Shown: positions 19,200 through 26,152 of the stretch, one piece after another | Layout of the letters: each line of letters opens with the position of its first letter | How positions within the stretch are numbered: the first letter of the stretch is position 1 | Origin: CAZCSK01 sp964501265 | GTDB lineage: Bacteria > Actinomycetota > CADDZG01 > JAHWKV01 | DNA: 37,577 nucleotides | Reading direction: 5' to 3' | Assembly: GCA_964501265.1 (NCBI GenBank) | Contig: CAZCSK010000022.1 | Location: 1 to 37,577 of the forward strand | Program-made: the position numbers and the translations under genes | Notes under the pieces: generated by a model | What the model saw: only the letters and a program-made list of their open reading frames with translations | Databases searched by the model: none | Told to the model about the DNA's origin: nothing

Positions 19200-19234
19200 G
19201 GCTATATCTAGCCATATCTGTACATGTATGTCAA
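19200..19234 (-). promoter_or_regulatory. Promoter and operator palindrome of the VapBC-like module
   Basis: On the minus strand a perfect -35 hexamer TTGACA (19229-19234) is followed after 17-18 bases by CTAGAT/TAGATA as -10. The -10 lies inside the perfect palindrome GGCTA-GATA-TAGCC (19200-19213), which abuts the antitoxin ATG. A second palindrome, TACATGTA, lies in the spacer. The layout fits repression by the antitoxin; the TTGACA and both palindromes are seen directly, their use is inferred. Confidence 0.6.
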
Positions 19235-19270
19235 GTTTTATAGAGGTGGCTCCACCGGTGCTGGTTCAAT

Positions 19271-19633
19271 CTAGGCAAGTTCTCTGAGGATCTCGATTCC
19301 TTGCTTGCGGGACTTGCCGGCGATAATGTGGGCAAATTCGCGGCCCGGCAGGTCCTTTGTTCCACACAAGATGACCTGTGCCTCTGGATGCTGATGCGAG
19401 AGTGCTAAGGCATAGTCGGGGGCGGACAGCAATCCCTCCCTGGTTTTGAAGTAGCCCGACGCAGGAGAGTCAACGAGCGCGACCCTGACTTCGCATGCAA
19501 AGGTACATGCCTCCGCGCGGCAGACATCGCAATCAACCCGGAGGGGGCCGGCACATCCGAGAATTTCGGTTGTTGATGTCAGCGCGAGTCGCACCCGGGA
19601 CGCGAATGCGTCATCTTCCGATATGACGAGCAC
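19271..19633 (-). CDS. Small Cys-rich protein with receiver-like fold features
   Basis: The 120-residue product begins VLVISEDDAFASRVRLAL, which resembles the first strand and acidic pocket of CheY-like receivers. It later has VRVALVDSP, with an aspartate where the phospho-acceptor strand would be, and AQVILCGTK near the fourth strand. A cluster of cysteines, CDVCRAEACTFAC (four in 13 residues), interrupts the fold and could bind metal or sense redox state. I do not recognise the family. The GTG at 19631-19633 is used; the frame is open further upstream but without a good start. It is divergent from the CBS-BON gene, and a palindrome pair (19671-19707) lies between them, so it may share that control. 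Confidence 0.55.
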   Translation of the reverse strand: MLVISEDDAFASRVRLALTSTTEILGCAGPLRVDCDVCRAEACTFACEVRVALVDSPASGYFKTREGLLSAPDYALALSHQHPEAQVILCGTKDLPGREFAHIIAGKSRKQGIEILRELA

Positions 19634-19670
19634 TCGAGCCGCGGAGCTCTTTGGCGGATTGAGCGGGTAA

Positions 19671-19707
19671 GTGCCCTTCGGACCCCCCGCAGTGAGCCGA
19701 TTGGCCC
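19671..19707. promoter_or_regulatory. Tandem DevR-like boxes before the CBS-BON gene
   Basis: Two 14-bp sites start exactly 23 bp apart: GTGCC-CTTC-GGACC (19671) and GAGCC-GATT-GGCCC (19694). They match the window consensus GGGCC-N4-GGCCC at 8 and 9 of 10 positions. The stronger copy is proximal to the CBS-BON start (60 bases away). Assignment to the DevR-like regulator encoded at 20537-21208 is inferred. Confidence 0.6.
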
Positions 19708-19767
19708 TAACAATTGCTTCCGCCGAGCCGCATGCTCGCAGCTAGAGGTTCTCGAAAGGAGACACCG

Positions 19768-20502
19768 ATGAATGACATGAAAGTAAGAGACGCCATGACC
19801 CGGATGGTGGTGACACTGTCTCCGGGCGATTCGATCCACGAAGCCGCCGCCCGCCTCGCCACAAACGGGATCAGCGGGGCGCCGGTGGTCGAGGACGGCA
19901 CGGTCACAGGGATGGTCTCGGAATCGGACATCGTCTACGCCCTGATGCCATCGCAGGAAAGGAAGCTAGGGCTTTCGGTGCTCGACTTCCTCGTGCACCT
20001 CGGACGAAGAGTGCCCCACGGTGGAGAAGGCATCCGGGTCGCTGACGTAATGAGCCCGGTCGTGATCGGCATCTCGCCCGATGAGAGTATCTGGGAGGCA
20101 GCCTCGACGATGCACAGGCGCGGCGTGAAACGACTCCCCGTCACCGACCCAGAGGAACGGCTGGTGGGCATCATCTCGCGCGCCGATGTTGTCAGGATGA
20201 TGGCTCGCGATGACTCCTTGATCGCTGATGGCGTGAAGGACGCGATCGGAATACTTGGCGCCGACGCATTCGAGAAGTTGGAAATCGACGTCCGCGAAGG
20301 AATGGTCAGTTTGCGCGGGAAGGCCGATCGAATGAGCACGAAGACGATGGCAACCCGGATCGCCGAAAGGGTGCCGGGTGTAGTCGAAGTCCGAGATGAC
20401 CTCGCCTACGCGTTCGACGAGGGCAAGGACTTCGCGGTCCAGCTGGAACCCAACGATCTCGAGGAACTAAACCCATGGTCGGAGAGAGGACGCACCGGCT
20501 AA
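19768..20502 (+). CDS. CBS-CBS-BON domain protein
   Basis: The 244-residue protein has two CBS domains (MKVRDAMTRMVVTLSPGDSI to about residue 60, and VADVMSPVVIGISPDESIWE to about 148) followed by a BON domain (about 165-225: LEIDVREGMVSLRGKADRMS and VPGVVEVRDDL). CBS pairs bind adenine nucleotides; BON modules bind lipid or membrane surfaces. DosR-regulated CBS proteins are known in M. tuberculosis (Hrp1). The ATG at 19768 is chosen because AAAGGAGA lies seven bases upstream; a longer frame to 19714 would run into the promoter. Tandem palindromes at 19671 and 19694 precede it. A second protein of the same architecture is encoded at 34497-35156, also behind such boxes. Confidence 0.88.
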   Translation: MNDMKVRDAMTRMVVTLSPGDSIHEAAARLATNGISGAPVVEDGTVTGMVSESDIVYALMPSQERKLGLSVLDFLVHLGRRVPHGGEGIRVADVMSPVVIGISPDESIWEAASTMHRRGVKRLPVTDPEERLVGIISRADVVRMMARDDSLIADGVKDAIGILGADAFEKLEIDVREGMVSLRGKADRMSTKTMATRIAERVPGVVEVRDDLAYAFDEGKDFAVQLEPNDLEELNPWSERGRTG

Positions 20503-20511
20503 CCCTGTCCT

Positions 20512-20534
20512 GCCTCGATCCTGAAGATTGAGGC
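20512..20534. terminator. Hairpin between convergent CBS-BON and devR-like genes
   Basis: GCCTCGATC (20512-20520) pairs with GATTGAGGC (20526-20534) through one G-T wobble, leaving the five-base loop CTGAA. It fills the gap between two convergent stops and could end transcripts from both sides, though neither side shows a T tract. Confidence 0.4.
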
Positions 20535-20536
20535 GA

Positions 20537-21208
20537 CTATTCCTCCTGAGGTCTCTTGCGCTCTTCGGCGCGAATACGGGCGATGTAGGAAGCTGCCTCA
20601 GAACGCCTCGCGACTTCGAGCTTCTGAAGGATGCTCGAGACGTAGTTCTTCACCGTCTTATCGGACAGTTTGATCCGCTCGGCGATTTCACGGTTCGTGG
20701 AACCTTCGGCAACCATGTCGAGTATCCGCTCTTCTTGAGGCGAAAGCCGCGCGAGCTTGGGATCCTTTTCATCGATCTTGGCCTTACGCAATCGGTCAAG
20801 GACCCGGCGGGCAGCTCCGGGGTCAAGAAGCGATCCACCAGCGCCGACAGTGCGAATAGCCTCGATAAGGTCGTGCCCGCGTATCTGCTTAAGCACGAAC
20901 CCGGCAGCACCGGCCATGATCGAGCTGAAGAGGGCTTCGTCGTTGGAAAACGAAGTGAGCATGATCACTTGAGTATCGGGATTCTGATCCCTGAGTGCCC
21001 GGCAGGCCTCGACGCCGCCGCCCTCCGGCATGCGGATGTCCATGACGACCACGTCGGGAGAATGAATCTGGGCGGCGCCCACTGCTTGCTTGCCACTCGA
21101 CGTCTCGGCAACGACCTCCAGATCGTCTTCAGCCTCGATTAGTGCTCGCAGGCCCTGGCGTACGACCTCGTGATCGTCGACCAGCATTATCCGCAGCTTC
21201 TTCGTCAA
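20537..21208 (-). CDS. devR: DevR/DosR-like NarL-family response regulator
   Basis: The 223-residue protein has a receiver domain (1-120; acidic pocket D11-D12, phospho-acceptor D57 in VVVMDIRMP, T85 in IMLTSFS, K107) and a C-terminal LuxR/NarL helix-turn-helix (about 153-210). The recognition-helix segment is KTVKNYVS (184-191). It carries the K-x-x-K-N residues that contact the GGGAC half-site in mycobacterial DosR, as I recall the published structure. The motif AGAAGFVLKQIRGHDLIEAI and the phrase VGAGGSLLDP also match DevR closely. It starts with TTG overlapping the kinase stop (TTGA). The operon order is a 143-aa protein, then kinase, then regulator, behind tandem palindromes at 23397 and 23420, so it probably controls its own expression. 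The gene symbol is by similarity. Confidence 0.88.
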   Translation of the reverse strand: MTKKLRIMLVDDHEVVRQGLRALIEAEDDLEVVAETSSGKQAVGAAQIHSPDVVVMDIRMPEGGGVEACRALRDQNPDTQVIMLTSFSNDEALFSSIMAGAAGFVLKQIRGHDLIEAIRTVGAGGSLLDPGAARRVLDRLRKAKIDEKDPKLARLSPQEERILDMVAEGSTNREIAERIKLSDKTVKNYVSSILQKLEVARRSEAASYIARIRAEERKRPQEE

Positions 21209-22878
21209 ACTGGGCTCACCGATTCGGTTCTCGGAAATCTCAGCACAGTGCGCGTTCCCCGTGGCTCTCGCCCAGCGATCTCGATCGTTCCCCCAAGCTT
21301 CGCCGCGCGGTCCTCGATGTTCTGCAATCCGTCACCACGTTCGACTTTGAGGGGATCGAATCCCAAGCCGTCGTCCTCGATAGTCAACACGAGATGGCCG
21401 TCGCGCTCGCTACAGTAAAGGTTGACCTCCTGAGCCTGGGCGTGACGGGCGATGTTGGCCAGAATCTCCCTCACCACCTGGATAACTTGGATTCGCTCTT
21501 CCCCATTGAGTGACTCGCAGAGTTTCTCGTCGAGTTCGACTTTCGCGTTCGCAAGAGTGTTGACTTCCAGGTCGCGGACTAGCTCCCTTAGCGCTGGTAC
21601 AAGCCCCTTCTCCTCGACGGACTTAGGCTGTAGCTCGAAGATGTAGCTGCGTACGTCGCGGACGACGTCGTCGAGTTGGTTGATGGCTTGATCAATCCGT
21701 TCCAGAACTCGGTCTGGGTCGCGCCGGACCAAAGATGTTGTGCTCTGGAGAGACAGCCCGACCGAGTAGATCGCCTGGATCACTCCATCGTGGAGTTCCT
21801 TGGAGATGCGATCGCGCTCCTCAAGCACGGCGAGATCTTGCATAGCCTCGGTCAACTGCTCGTTCTGAAGAGCGATCGCGGCATGGTTTGCGAGGATCTG
21901 GATCATCGCGAGATCGTCAGGAGAGAGCGCTGCGCTACGGTCGTGATAAACCGCAAGCGTTCCCACCGCTCTGCCCCTTATGACCAGAGGGGCGAACGCT
22001 CCTGATTCGGGCATGCCCAGGCGTTCGATCGCTTCGGCACTGATCTCCTGATCGAGGGAAAGATTCTCAACGATCTCTCCCTGGAATCGACGCATCACTG
22101 TGCCTGCCTTCGACTTGTCCGGAGACAGCCTGACGCCGACAAGCGTCGGCGCGGTCTCGTCTCCCGCAGCATGCCGAACGATTAGGTCGCCGGTCTGATC
22201 GTCAACGAGCATTAGCGTCCCTCTTGAACCACCTGTCAGCTTGACTGATTCTTGGACGATGAGATCTAGCGTCTCGTCTATCGAGCGTCCTCGTACGAGC
22301 AGCGTTCCCACTTGCTCGACCGATGCCATCTGCGCCATCCGTCTGGCAAGCTCATCGCCTCGCTGGCGAACTTCTTCATATAACCGGGCGTTCTCCAGCG
22401 CGACACTAGCCTGAGACGCGAAAAGCAGAGCGATGCGTTCGTCGTCCTTCGTGAATTCGGGTGCGTTCTTCTTCTCGGTTAGATAAAGGCGTCCGTAGAC
22501 CTGACCCTTGCTCACGATAGGAACTCCAAGAAAAGACCTCATGACCGGATGATGCTCGGGGAAACCGACCGATCGAGCATGGTCGGAAATCTCACGGAGA
22601 CGAAGCGGCCGCCCTTCTTCGATGATGGCGCCGAGCACGCCTTCGCCCGTGGGAAGGTGCCCGATCTCGTGAACCGTCTCCTCGCTTACCCCCGAATGCA
22701 CAAAGCGGATCAGCTCGCCCTCCTCGCTTATCACTCCAACCGCGCCGTATGACGCTCCGATCACTTGTCGGGACAGATCTGCGATGCGTTGAAGCAGCAC
22801 ATCGAGTTCCAGTTCCGAAGCCAGCGTTAAGCCGGCGTCAATGAGGCCCGAAAGCCGCTGTTCCACGCTATCGTCCAT
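21205..22878 (-). CDS. devS: DevS/DosS-like GAF-GAF sensor histidine kinase
   Basis: The 557-residue cytoplasmic kinase has two GAF domains (about 20-168 and 190-340), a HisKA_3 dimerisation region with phospho-acceptor H363 (RISKELHDGVIQAIYSVGLS) and a C-terminal HATPase (NIARHAQAQEV, IEDDGLGFD, GDGLQNIEDRAAKLGG). The first GAF domain has VGFPEHHPVMRSFLGVPI, with H110 in the position of the heme-ligating histidine of mycobacterial DevS/DosS (HPPM motif), so it may bind heme and sense O2, NO or CO. No membrane segment is visible. It lies 36 bp behind the 143-aa gene and overlaps the response regulator by four bases. Heme binding is inferred from the motif only. Confidence 0.88.
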   Translation of the reverse strand: MDDSVEQRLSGLIDAGLTLASELELDVLLQRIADLSRQVIGASYGAVGVISEEGELIRFVHSGVSEETVHEIGHLPTGEGVLGAIIEEGRPLRLREISDHARSVGFPEHHPVMRSFLGVPIVSKGQVYGRLYLTEKKNAPEFTKDDERIALLFASQASVALENARLYEEVRQRGDELARRMAQMASVEQVGTLLVRGRSIDETLDLIVQESVKLTGGSRGTLMLVDDQTGDLIVRHAAGDETAPTLVGVRLSPDKSKAGTVMRRFQGEIVENLSLDQEISAEAIERLGMPESGAFAPLVIRGRAVGTLAVYHDRSAALSPDDLAMIQILANHAAIALQNEQLTEAMQDLAVLEERDRISKELHDGVIQAIYSVGLSLQSTTSLVRRDPDRVLERIDQAINQLDDVVRDVRSYIFELQPKSVEEKGLVPALRELVRDLEVNTLANAKVELDEKLCESLNGEERIQVIQVVREILANIARHAQAQEVNLYCSERDGHLVLTIEDDGLGFDPLKVERGDGLQNIEDRAAKLGGTIEIAGREPRGTRTVLRFPRTESVSPV

Positions 22879-22914
22879 GGCGATAGCAATTGTAGTGATA
22901 TTGCCCCGAACGAA

Positions 22915-23346
22915 CTAGCTTCCGCTTGTCGGCCGTGGCTTCGGGGCCTGCTCCCATCCGTGCTCGACTTCGGCGGAGAAACCGTCGAGCTTGCCGACCG
23001 TCACAGGAGTCGTCCACACTTCTACCAACTTCAGCAGCTTCGCCCAGCGCTCTTTCTGCTCAGGAGTCACAACCACCCTCACCGGAACACCGAGGTTGTC
23101 GAAGTACTTGATGTACTTAGAGAGAAGACGCCTGTGGTCCGGGAGGTCGAGGTCGAGCTGGAAAACGACTCCGTCGGCGTTTTCGACCAAGGGACAGGCG
23201 GCTCCTGTAAGCAAGGGGCAACCCCCCTCACGTTCGGGGCCGATGCACAACTCGACCTCGTGTCCGAGCTTCCTGTAGAAGTCGGCCTGCTTCTCCATCG
23301 CTTTCAAGTCGGGATTGTCGAGAAGAATCACCGGTGGTCTCGCCAT
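22915..23346 (-). CDS. First gene of the dev operon, 143-aa protein of unknown function
   Basis: The protein begins with a strand-loop pattern (ARPPVILLDNPDLKAMEKQ), has three cysteines within 18 residues (ELCIGPEREGGCPLLTGAAC), then VVFQLDLDLPDHRRLLSKYI, VRVVVTPEQ and a polar tail. It looks like a small alpha/beta protein in which the cysteines might hold metal or act as a redox sensor. I do not recognise the family, and it is not an obvious universal-stress protein, although it holds the place that the USP gene Rv3134c has before devR-devS in M. tuberculosis. The ATG has an excellent Shine-Dalgarno AAGGAGG. Tandem palindromes at 23397 and 23420 lie about 50 bases upstream of its start. Confidence 0.7.
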   Translation of the reverse strand: MARPPVILLDNPDLKAMEKQADFYRKLGHEVELCIGPEREGGCPLLTGAACPLVENADGVVFQLDLDLPDHRRLLSKYIKYFDNLGVPVRVVVTPEQKERWAKLLKLVEVWTTPVTVGKLDGFSAEVEHGWEQAPKPRPTSGS

Positions 23347-23396
23347 CTTGTTTACCTCCTTGTTAGAGTTTGGCCCCTAAGGTCGCGACCAAGGCA

Positions 23397-23433
23397 GGGC
23401 CATCCGGCCCCTTTTTTTCAGGCCGAAGGGCTG
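23397..23433. promoter_or_regulatory. Tandem DevR-like boxes before the dev operon
   Basis: A perfect GGGCC-ATCC-GGCCC (23397-23410) and a degenerate AGGCC-GAAG-GGCTG (23420-23433) start 23 bp apart. The perfect copy is proximal to the minus-strand gene starting at 23346, so the pair is oriented toward the operon that encodes the kinase and regulator. This would give positive autoregulation, as known for DosR. Confidence 0.7.
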
Positions 23434-23452
23434 GTGGGGTGTTGGCAAGAGT

Positions 23453-23489
23453 CCCCCAATCGGCCCTACGTAAAGGGGCCGATTGCCCC
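23453..23489. promoter_or_regulatory. Tandem DevR-like boxes before the 157-aa gene and nirK
   Basis: CCCCC-AATC-GGCCC (23453, one good half) and GGGCC-GATT-GCCCC (23476, 9 of 10) start 23 bp apart. The better copy is proximal to the plus-strand gene at 23525, whose ATG is only 35 bases away. Its mRNA may therefore be nearly leaderless. The pair is back to back with the dev operon boxes. Confidence 0.6.
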
Positions 23490-23499
23490 TTTACGTAGG
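23465..23499. repeat. Perfect 15-bp inverted repeat
   Basis: CCTACGTAAAGGGGC (23465-23479) and GCCCCTTTACGTAGG (23485-23499) are exact inverted copies around CGATT. An alternative pairing, AATCGGCCC (23458-23466) with GGGCCGATT (23476-23484), shares bases with it, so the two structures exclude each other. The element overlaps the proximal DevR-like box. It may be a composite operator on DNA, or a switch if transcribed. Confidence 0.85.
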
Positions 23500-23524
23500 C
23501 AATTCCAACTCCGAAACTGAAAGG

Positions 23525-23998
23525 ATGTTCGTTTACTACTTCTTACATGTCGACAGGCCTCTGGAGGACGCGGCCCGGATTGCGCTCGGCCTTCTCGCTG
23601 GGTTCGCCGACGCCGCCGACATCGCTTATCGCAGTGGCGAGGAGCTCAGGATGCGTGCCGGCGTCGGCAACAAGGTCGTCGCCAAGACCGTGAACCTGCA
23701 GGTGGGATCGGCGATCCGGCAGAACGACGAGGTGGTGGTTCCTCTTCGTTGGGAGGCGACCGGCGTTCCCGGGCTCTTTCCAACCATGGAGGCGGATCTC
23801 ATCCTCGCCTCCGTCGGCCCATGGATCACTCAGGTCACCTTCAGGGGTTCGTACAAGCCGCCCCTTGAGAGGGTCGGGGAGGCCATCGACAAGGCCCTGC
23901 TCCATCGGGTCGCCGAAGCCACCGTCAAGCACTTCGTGGATCGGGTAGGGGCGGCGATTATCGGGTGGCCACACCATGAAAGGGCGGGAGCGTTGTGA
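23525..23998 (+). CDS. Conserved 157-aa protein, possibly SRPBCC-like; paralogue of 30966-31445
   Basis: The protein starts MFVYYFLHVDRPLEDAARIA and ends with an FRGSYKPPLERVGEAIDKAL segment, then LLHRVAEATVKHFVDRVG. The last part, one strand followed by a long C-terminal helix, resembles the end of SRPBCC/START-type lipid-binding folds, but this is only an impression. It shares the N-terminus MFVYYF-H, the LFP-AD-LA core and the GSY-P--LLHR-AEA-VK-FV C-terminus with the protein at 30966-31445. The ATG at 23525 matches the paralogue start; AAAGG touches the ATG, too close for a normal Shine-Dalgarno. Its stop overlaps the nirK start as GTGA, so it is translated together with nirK, behind boxes at 23453 and 23476. 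Confidence 0.75.
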   Translation: MFVYYFLHVDRPLEDAARIALGLLAGFADAADIAYRSGEELRMRAGVGNKVVAKTVNLQVGSAIRQNDEVVVPLRWEATGVPGLFPTMEADLILASVGPWITQVTFRGSYKPPLERVGEAIDKALLHRVAEATVKHFVDRVGAAIIGWPHHERAGAL

Positions 23999-25350
23999 GT
24001 CAGCCCCTTCCCCACTCCCCCGACGAGGATCGCGAGGCTGCGACAGAACCCCGTGGGGGGCGCCGGTCGTCGTTCCAGACGATGGCCTTAGTCGTCATCC
24101 TCCTGGTCGTAGCAGCGGCTGTCGCGTTCGTCGTGGGCCGCGCGGCTCTCAGACAGGTAAACCCAACAGGTCGGGAAGCGCCCCCACCTTCGGCGGAGTC
24201 GGCTTTCCAGGGGCCCGCCCACCAGCTCTACGATGCAAGCCTTGCCCCTCCGCTCGCCGGACAGGTTCATGAGGTCAACCTGAATGTCGAAGAGAAGGTC
24301 ATCGAAGTAGCGAAGGGCAAGTGGATGAAGCTCTGGACCTTCGGCGGCACCGTCCCGGGGCCGGTTATCCGAGTGACGCAGGGCGATCTTGTAAAGTTCA
24401 CCCTCACCAACAAAGGAGAAATCTCTCACTCAATCGACTTCCATTCGGCGAAGATCGCCCCCAACCGCGCCTACCGAACGATCCAACCCGGTGAGTCGAT
24501 CACCTTCGAATTCCAAGCGATCCATCCTGGCGTATTCATGTACCACTGCGCCACGCAGCCGGTCCTTCATCACATCGGAAACGGCATGTACGGAATGATG
24601 ATCGTCGAGCCCAAAGGAGTGCAGAAGGCGCCGGCTCGAGAGTTCGCTGTAGTCCAGAGCGATCTGTATTTCGCAAGACAGGGGAAGGAAGGCTCGCTCG
24701 CCAAGATGCAGGAGAAGGCGCCTGATTGGATCGTGTTCAATGGTTACGCGAACCAGTACCTGGACAAGCCGATTCAGGTGAATCCAGGAGAGAAGATACG
24801 AGTGTACGTTCTCAACGCAGGGCCTTCGATCTGGAGTGCCTTCCACGTCATCGGAACGATCTTCGATTCGGTATGGCAGGAAGGTGTGACCGGCTCTTCG
24901 TCCCAGACGATCAACCTCGCTCCCTCGCAGGGCGCGGTCGTCGAGTTCTCGATGGACGAGGAGGGCATCTACCCCTTCGTCACCCACGCTTTCGCAGATG
25001 CGGTAAAGGGGGCGATAGGCGCGTTCCGGGTCGGCAACCCGAAGACGGAATCGGCCGCTACTGACAACGCCGTGACTGAAGCGCCGGCCGGAACGGTCAA
25101 GGTGGAAGCCAAAGACATAGCTTTCGAACCGAGCGAGATACGTGCGAAGGCAGGCACTGTAAAGTTCCAACTCGTGAACTCAGGACTTCTCCCCCACGAT
25201 CTGACGATCGCGGGCAAGGGGAAGATCGTCGTTGCGAAGGGAGAAACCAAAACCGGAGAGTTCAAGCTCTCGAAAGGGACTTACACTTTCTACTGTTCGG
25301 TGTCCGGCCACCGCGAGGCCGGAATGGTTGGGAAGCTGATCGTTGAGTGA
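23995..25350 (+). CDS. nirK: Copper nitrite reductase (NirK) with N-terminal anchor and C-terminal cupredoxin
   Basis: This enzyme reduces nitrite to nitric oxide. The 451-residue protein has a membrane anchor (30-49) and two cupredoxin domains of the NirK type. Type 1 copper ligands are H145, C185, H193 and M198. Type 2 ligands are H150, H184 and H331. The catalytic aspartate is D148 (HSIDFH) and the catalytic histidine is H284 (SAFHVIG). A third domain (about 365-451) is a plastocyanin-like cupredoxin with H401, C434, H439 and M444, a likely built-in electron donor. It starts with GTG overlapping the upstream 157-aa gene and is convergent with the electron-transfer operon (gap 7 bp). All catalytic residues are present, which argues against a plain multicopper oxidase. 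Confidence 0.92.
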   Translation: MSQPLPHSPDEDREAATEPRGGRRSSFQTMALVVILLVVAAAVAFVVGRAALRQVNPTGREAPPPSAESAFQGPAHQLYDASLAPPLAGQVHEVNLNVEEKVIEVAKGKWMKLWTFGGTVPGPVIRVTQGDLVKFTLTNKGEISHSIDFHSAKIAPNRAYRTIQPGESITFEFQAIHPGVFMYHCATQPVLHHIGNGMYGMMIVEPKGVQKAPAREFAVVQSDLYFARQGKEGSLAKMQEKAPDWIVFNGYANQYLDKPIQVNPGEKIRVYVLNAGPSIWSAFHVIGTIFDSVWQEGVTGSSSQTINLAPSQGAVVEFSMDEEGIYPFVTHAFADAVKGAIGAFRVGNPKTESAATDNAVTEAPAGTVKVEAKDIAFEPSEIRAKAGTVKFQLVNSGLLPHDLTIAGKGKIVVAKGETKTGEFKLSKGTYTFYCSVSGHREAGMVGKLIVE

Positions 25351-25357
25351 AACCCCT

Positions 25358-26152
25358 TCAAGGCTGACCGGATAGCCGGCCCGCGATTATCTTTCCAACG
25401 GTGAGAACCTCGTGACGGCTTCCCAGGCAGTCGAATCGGTACTCGCCGGGATCCAGGGGCAGCAGCTCCTTTCTCACGGTCTCACCCGGTCCGGCATCGA
25501 TATGGACATCGAAGTCGGAGAGCCGGACGCTGGTACTTTCTCTCCCTCGATTCAACAGGATGAGCGTGAAGGGCTTACCGGAAGCCACGCGAAGCGATTG
25601 AGGTTCACAGCTTCGCCCATCTATCGTGAGGCGGATCTCGGTCGGAAGCTGCTCCTGTTCGGGCGGTGAGGGCGAAGTGAACGTTGCGGTCTGAGCCGGG
25701 TTCCTCCAATTGGGATTCGAGGAAGCCGTCCTCTCCCAGTTGCGGACGTAAGTGACGATCGCGAGGATCTCGTCGTCGGTAAGGATGCCGCCGAAGTCAA
25801 ACGACCAGGCCGCCATCGCGGATCCCGGGATACCCGCAGCGACGATGTGATGCATCCGCCGGTCCGAAGTTGCGGCGAGAAACTCTCGGGAGTTGAGGGC
25901 CGGCGCTCCAGGGCCCTGTCCCGATACTCCATGACACGCAGCGCAATTCGCTTGCCACAGCTCACTGCCGGTCTGCAGCAAGGCCGCCTTTCTGCGCTGA
26001 AGGGCGTCGTCGCGTCGGGTCGATTCGACGGCTAGATAGGCGGGAAACGCCGCGATCAACACAACCAGGGCGACCGCGCCCGCCACGAGCCAGCGATCGA
26101 GAGAACGCTTGAGATCGGGATCCTCGTCAAGCGGCGTTTGGTTGGCCGTCAT
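25358..26152 (-). CDS. Membrane-anchored cytochrome c with cupredoxin-like C-terminus
   Basis: The 264-residue protein has a membrane helix near residues 22-43 (LVAGAVALVVLIAAFPAYLA) and a c-type heme motif CAACH (70-74). A likely axial methionine is M113 in GIPGSAMAAW, and the cytochrome domain ends at DDEILAIVTYVRNW. The C-terminal 90 residues read like a cupredoxin strand set (SLRVASGKPFTLILLNRG and GEYRFDCLGSRHEVLTVGKI). It keeps a Cys and a His but shows no clear first His or Met, so copper binding is doubtful. The ATG at 26152 overlaps the Rieske stop by one base (TAATG). It is the last gene of the operon and the likely carrier from the b6-type complex to NirK. Confidence 0.88.
   Translation of the reverse strand: MTANQTPLDEDPDLKRSLDRWLVAGAVALVVLIAAFPAYLAVESTRRDDALQRRKAALLQTGSELWQANCAACHGVSGQGPGAPALNSREFLAATSDRRMHHIVAAGIPGSAMAAWSFDFGGILTDDEILAIVTYVRNWERTASSNPNWRNPAQTATFTSPSPPEQEQLPTEIRLTIDGRSCEPQSLRVASGKPFTLILLNRGRESTSVRLSDFDVHIDAGPGETVRKELLPLDPGEYRFDCLGSRHEVLTVGKIIAGRLSGQP

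Noticed and set aside
24430..25170. Minus-strand frame of 246 codons opposite nirK
   Set aside because: NirK copper ligands are all on the plus strand; the reverse frame has no family features.
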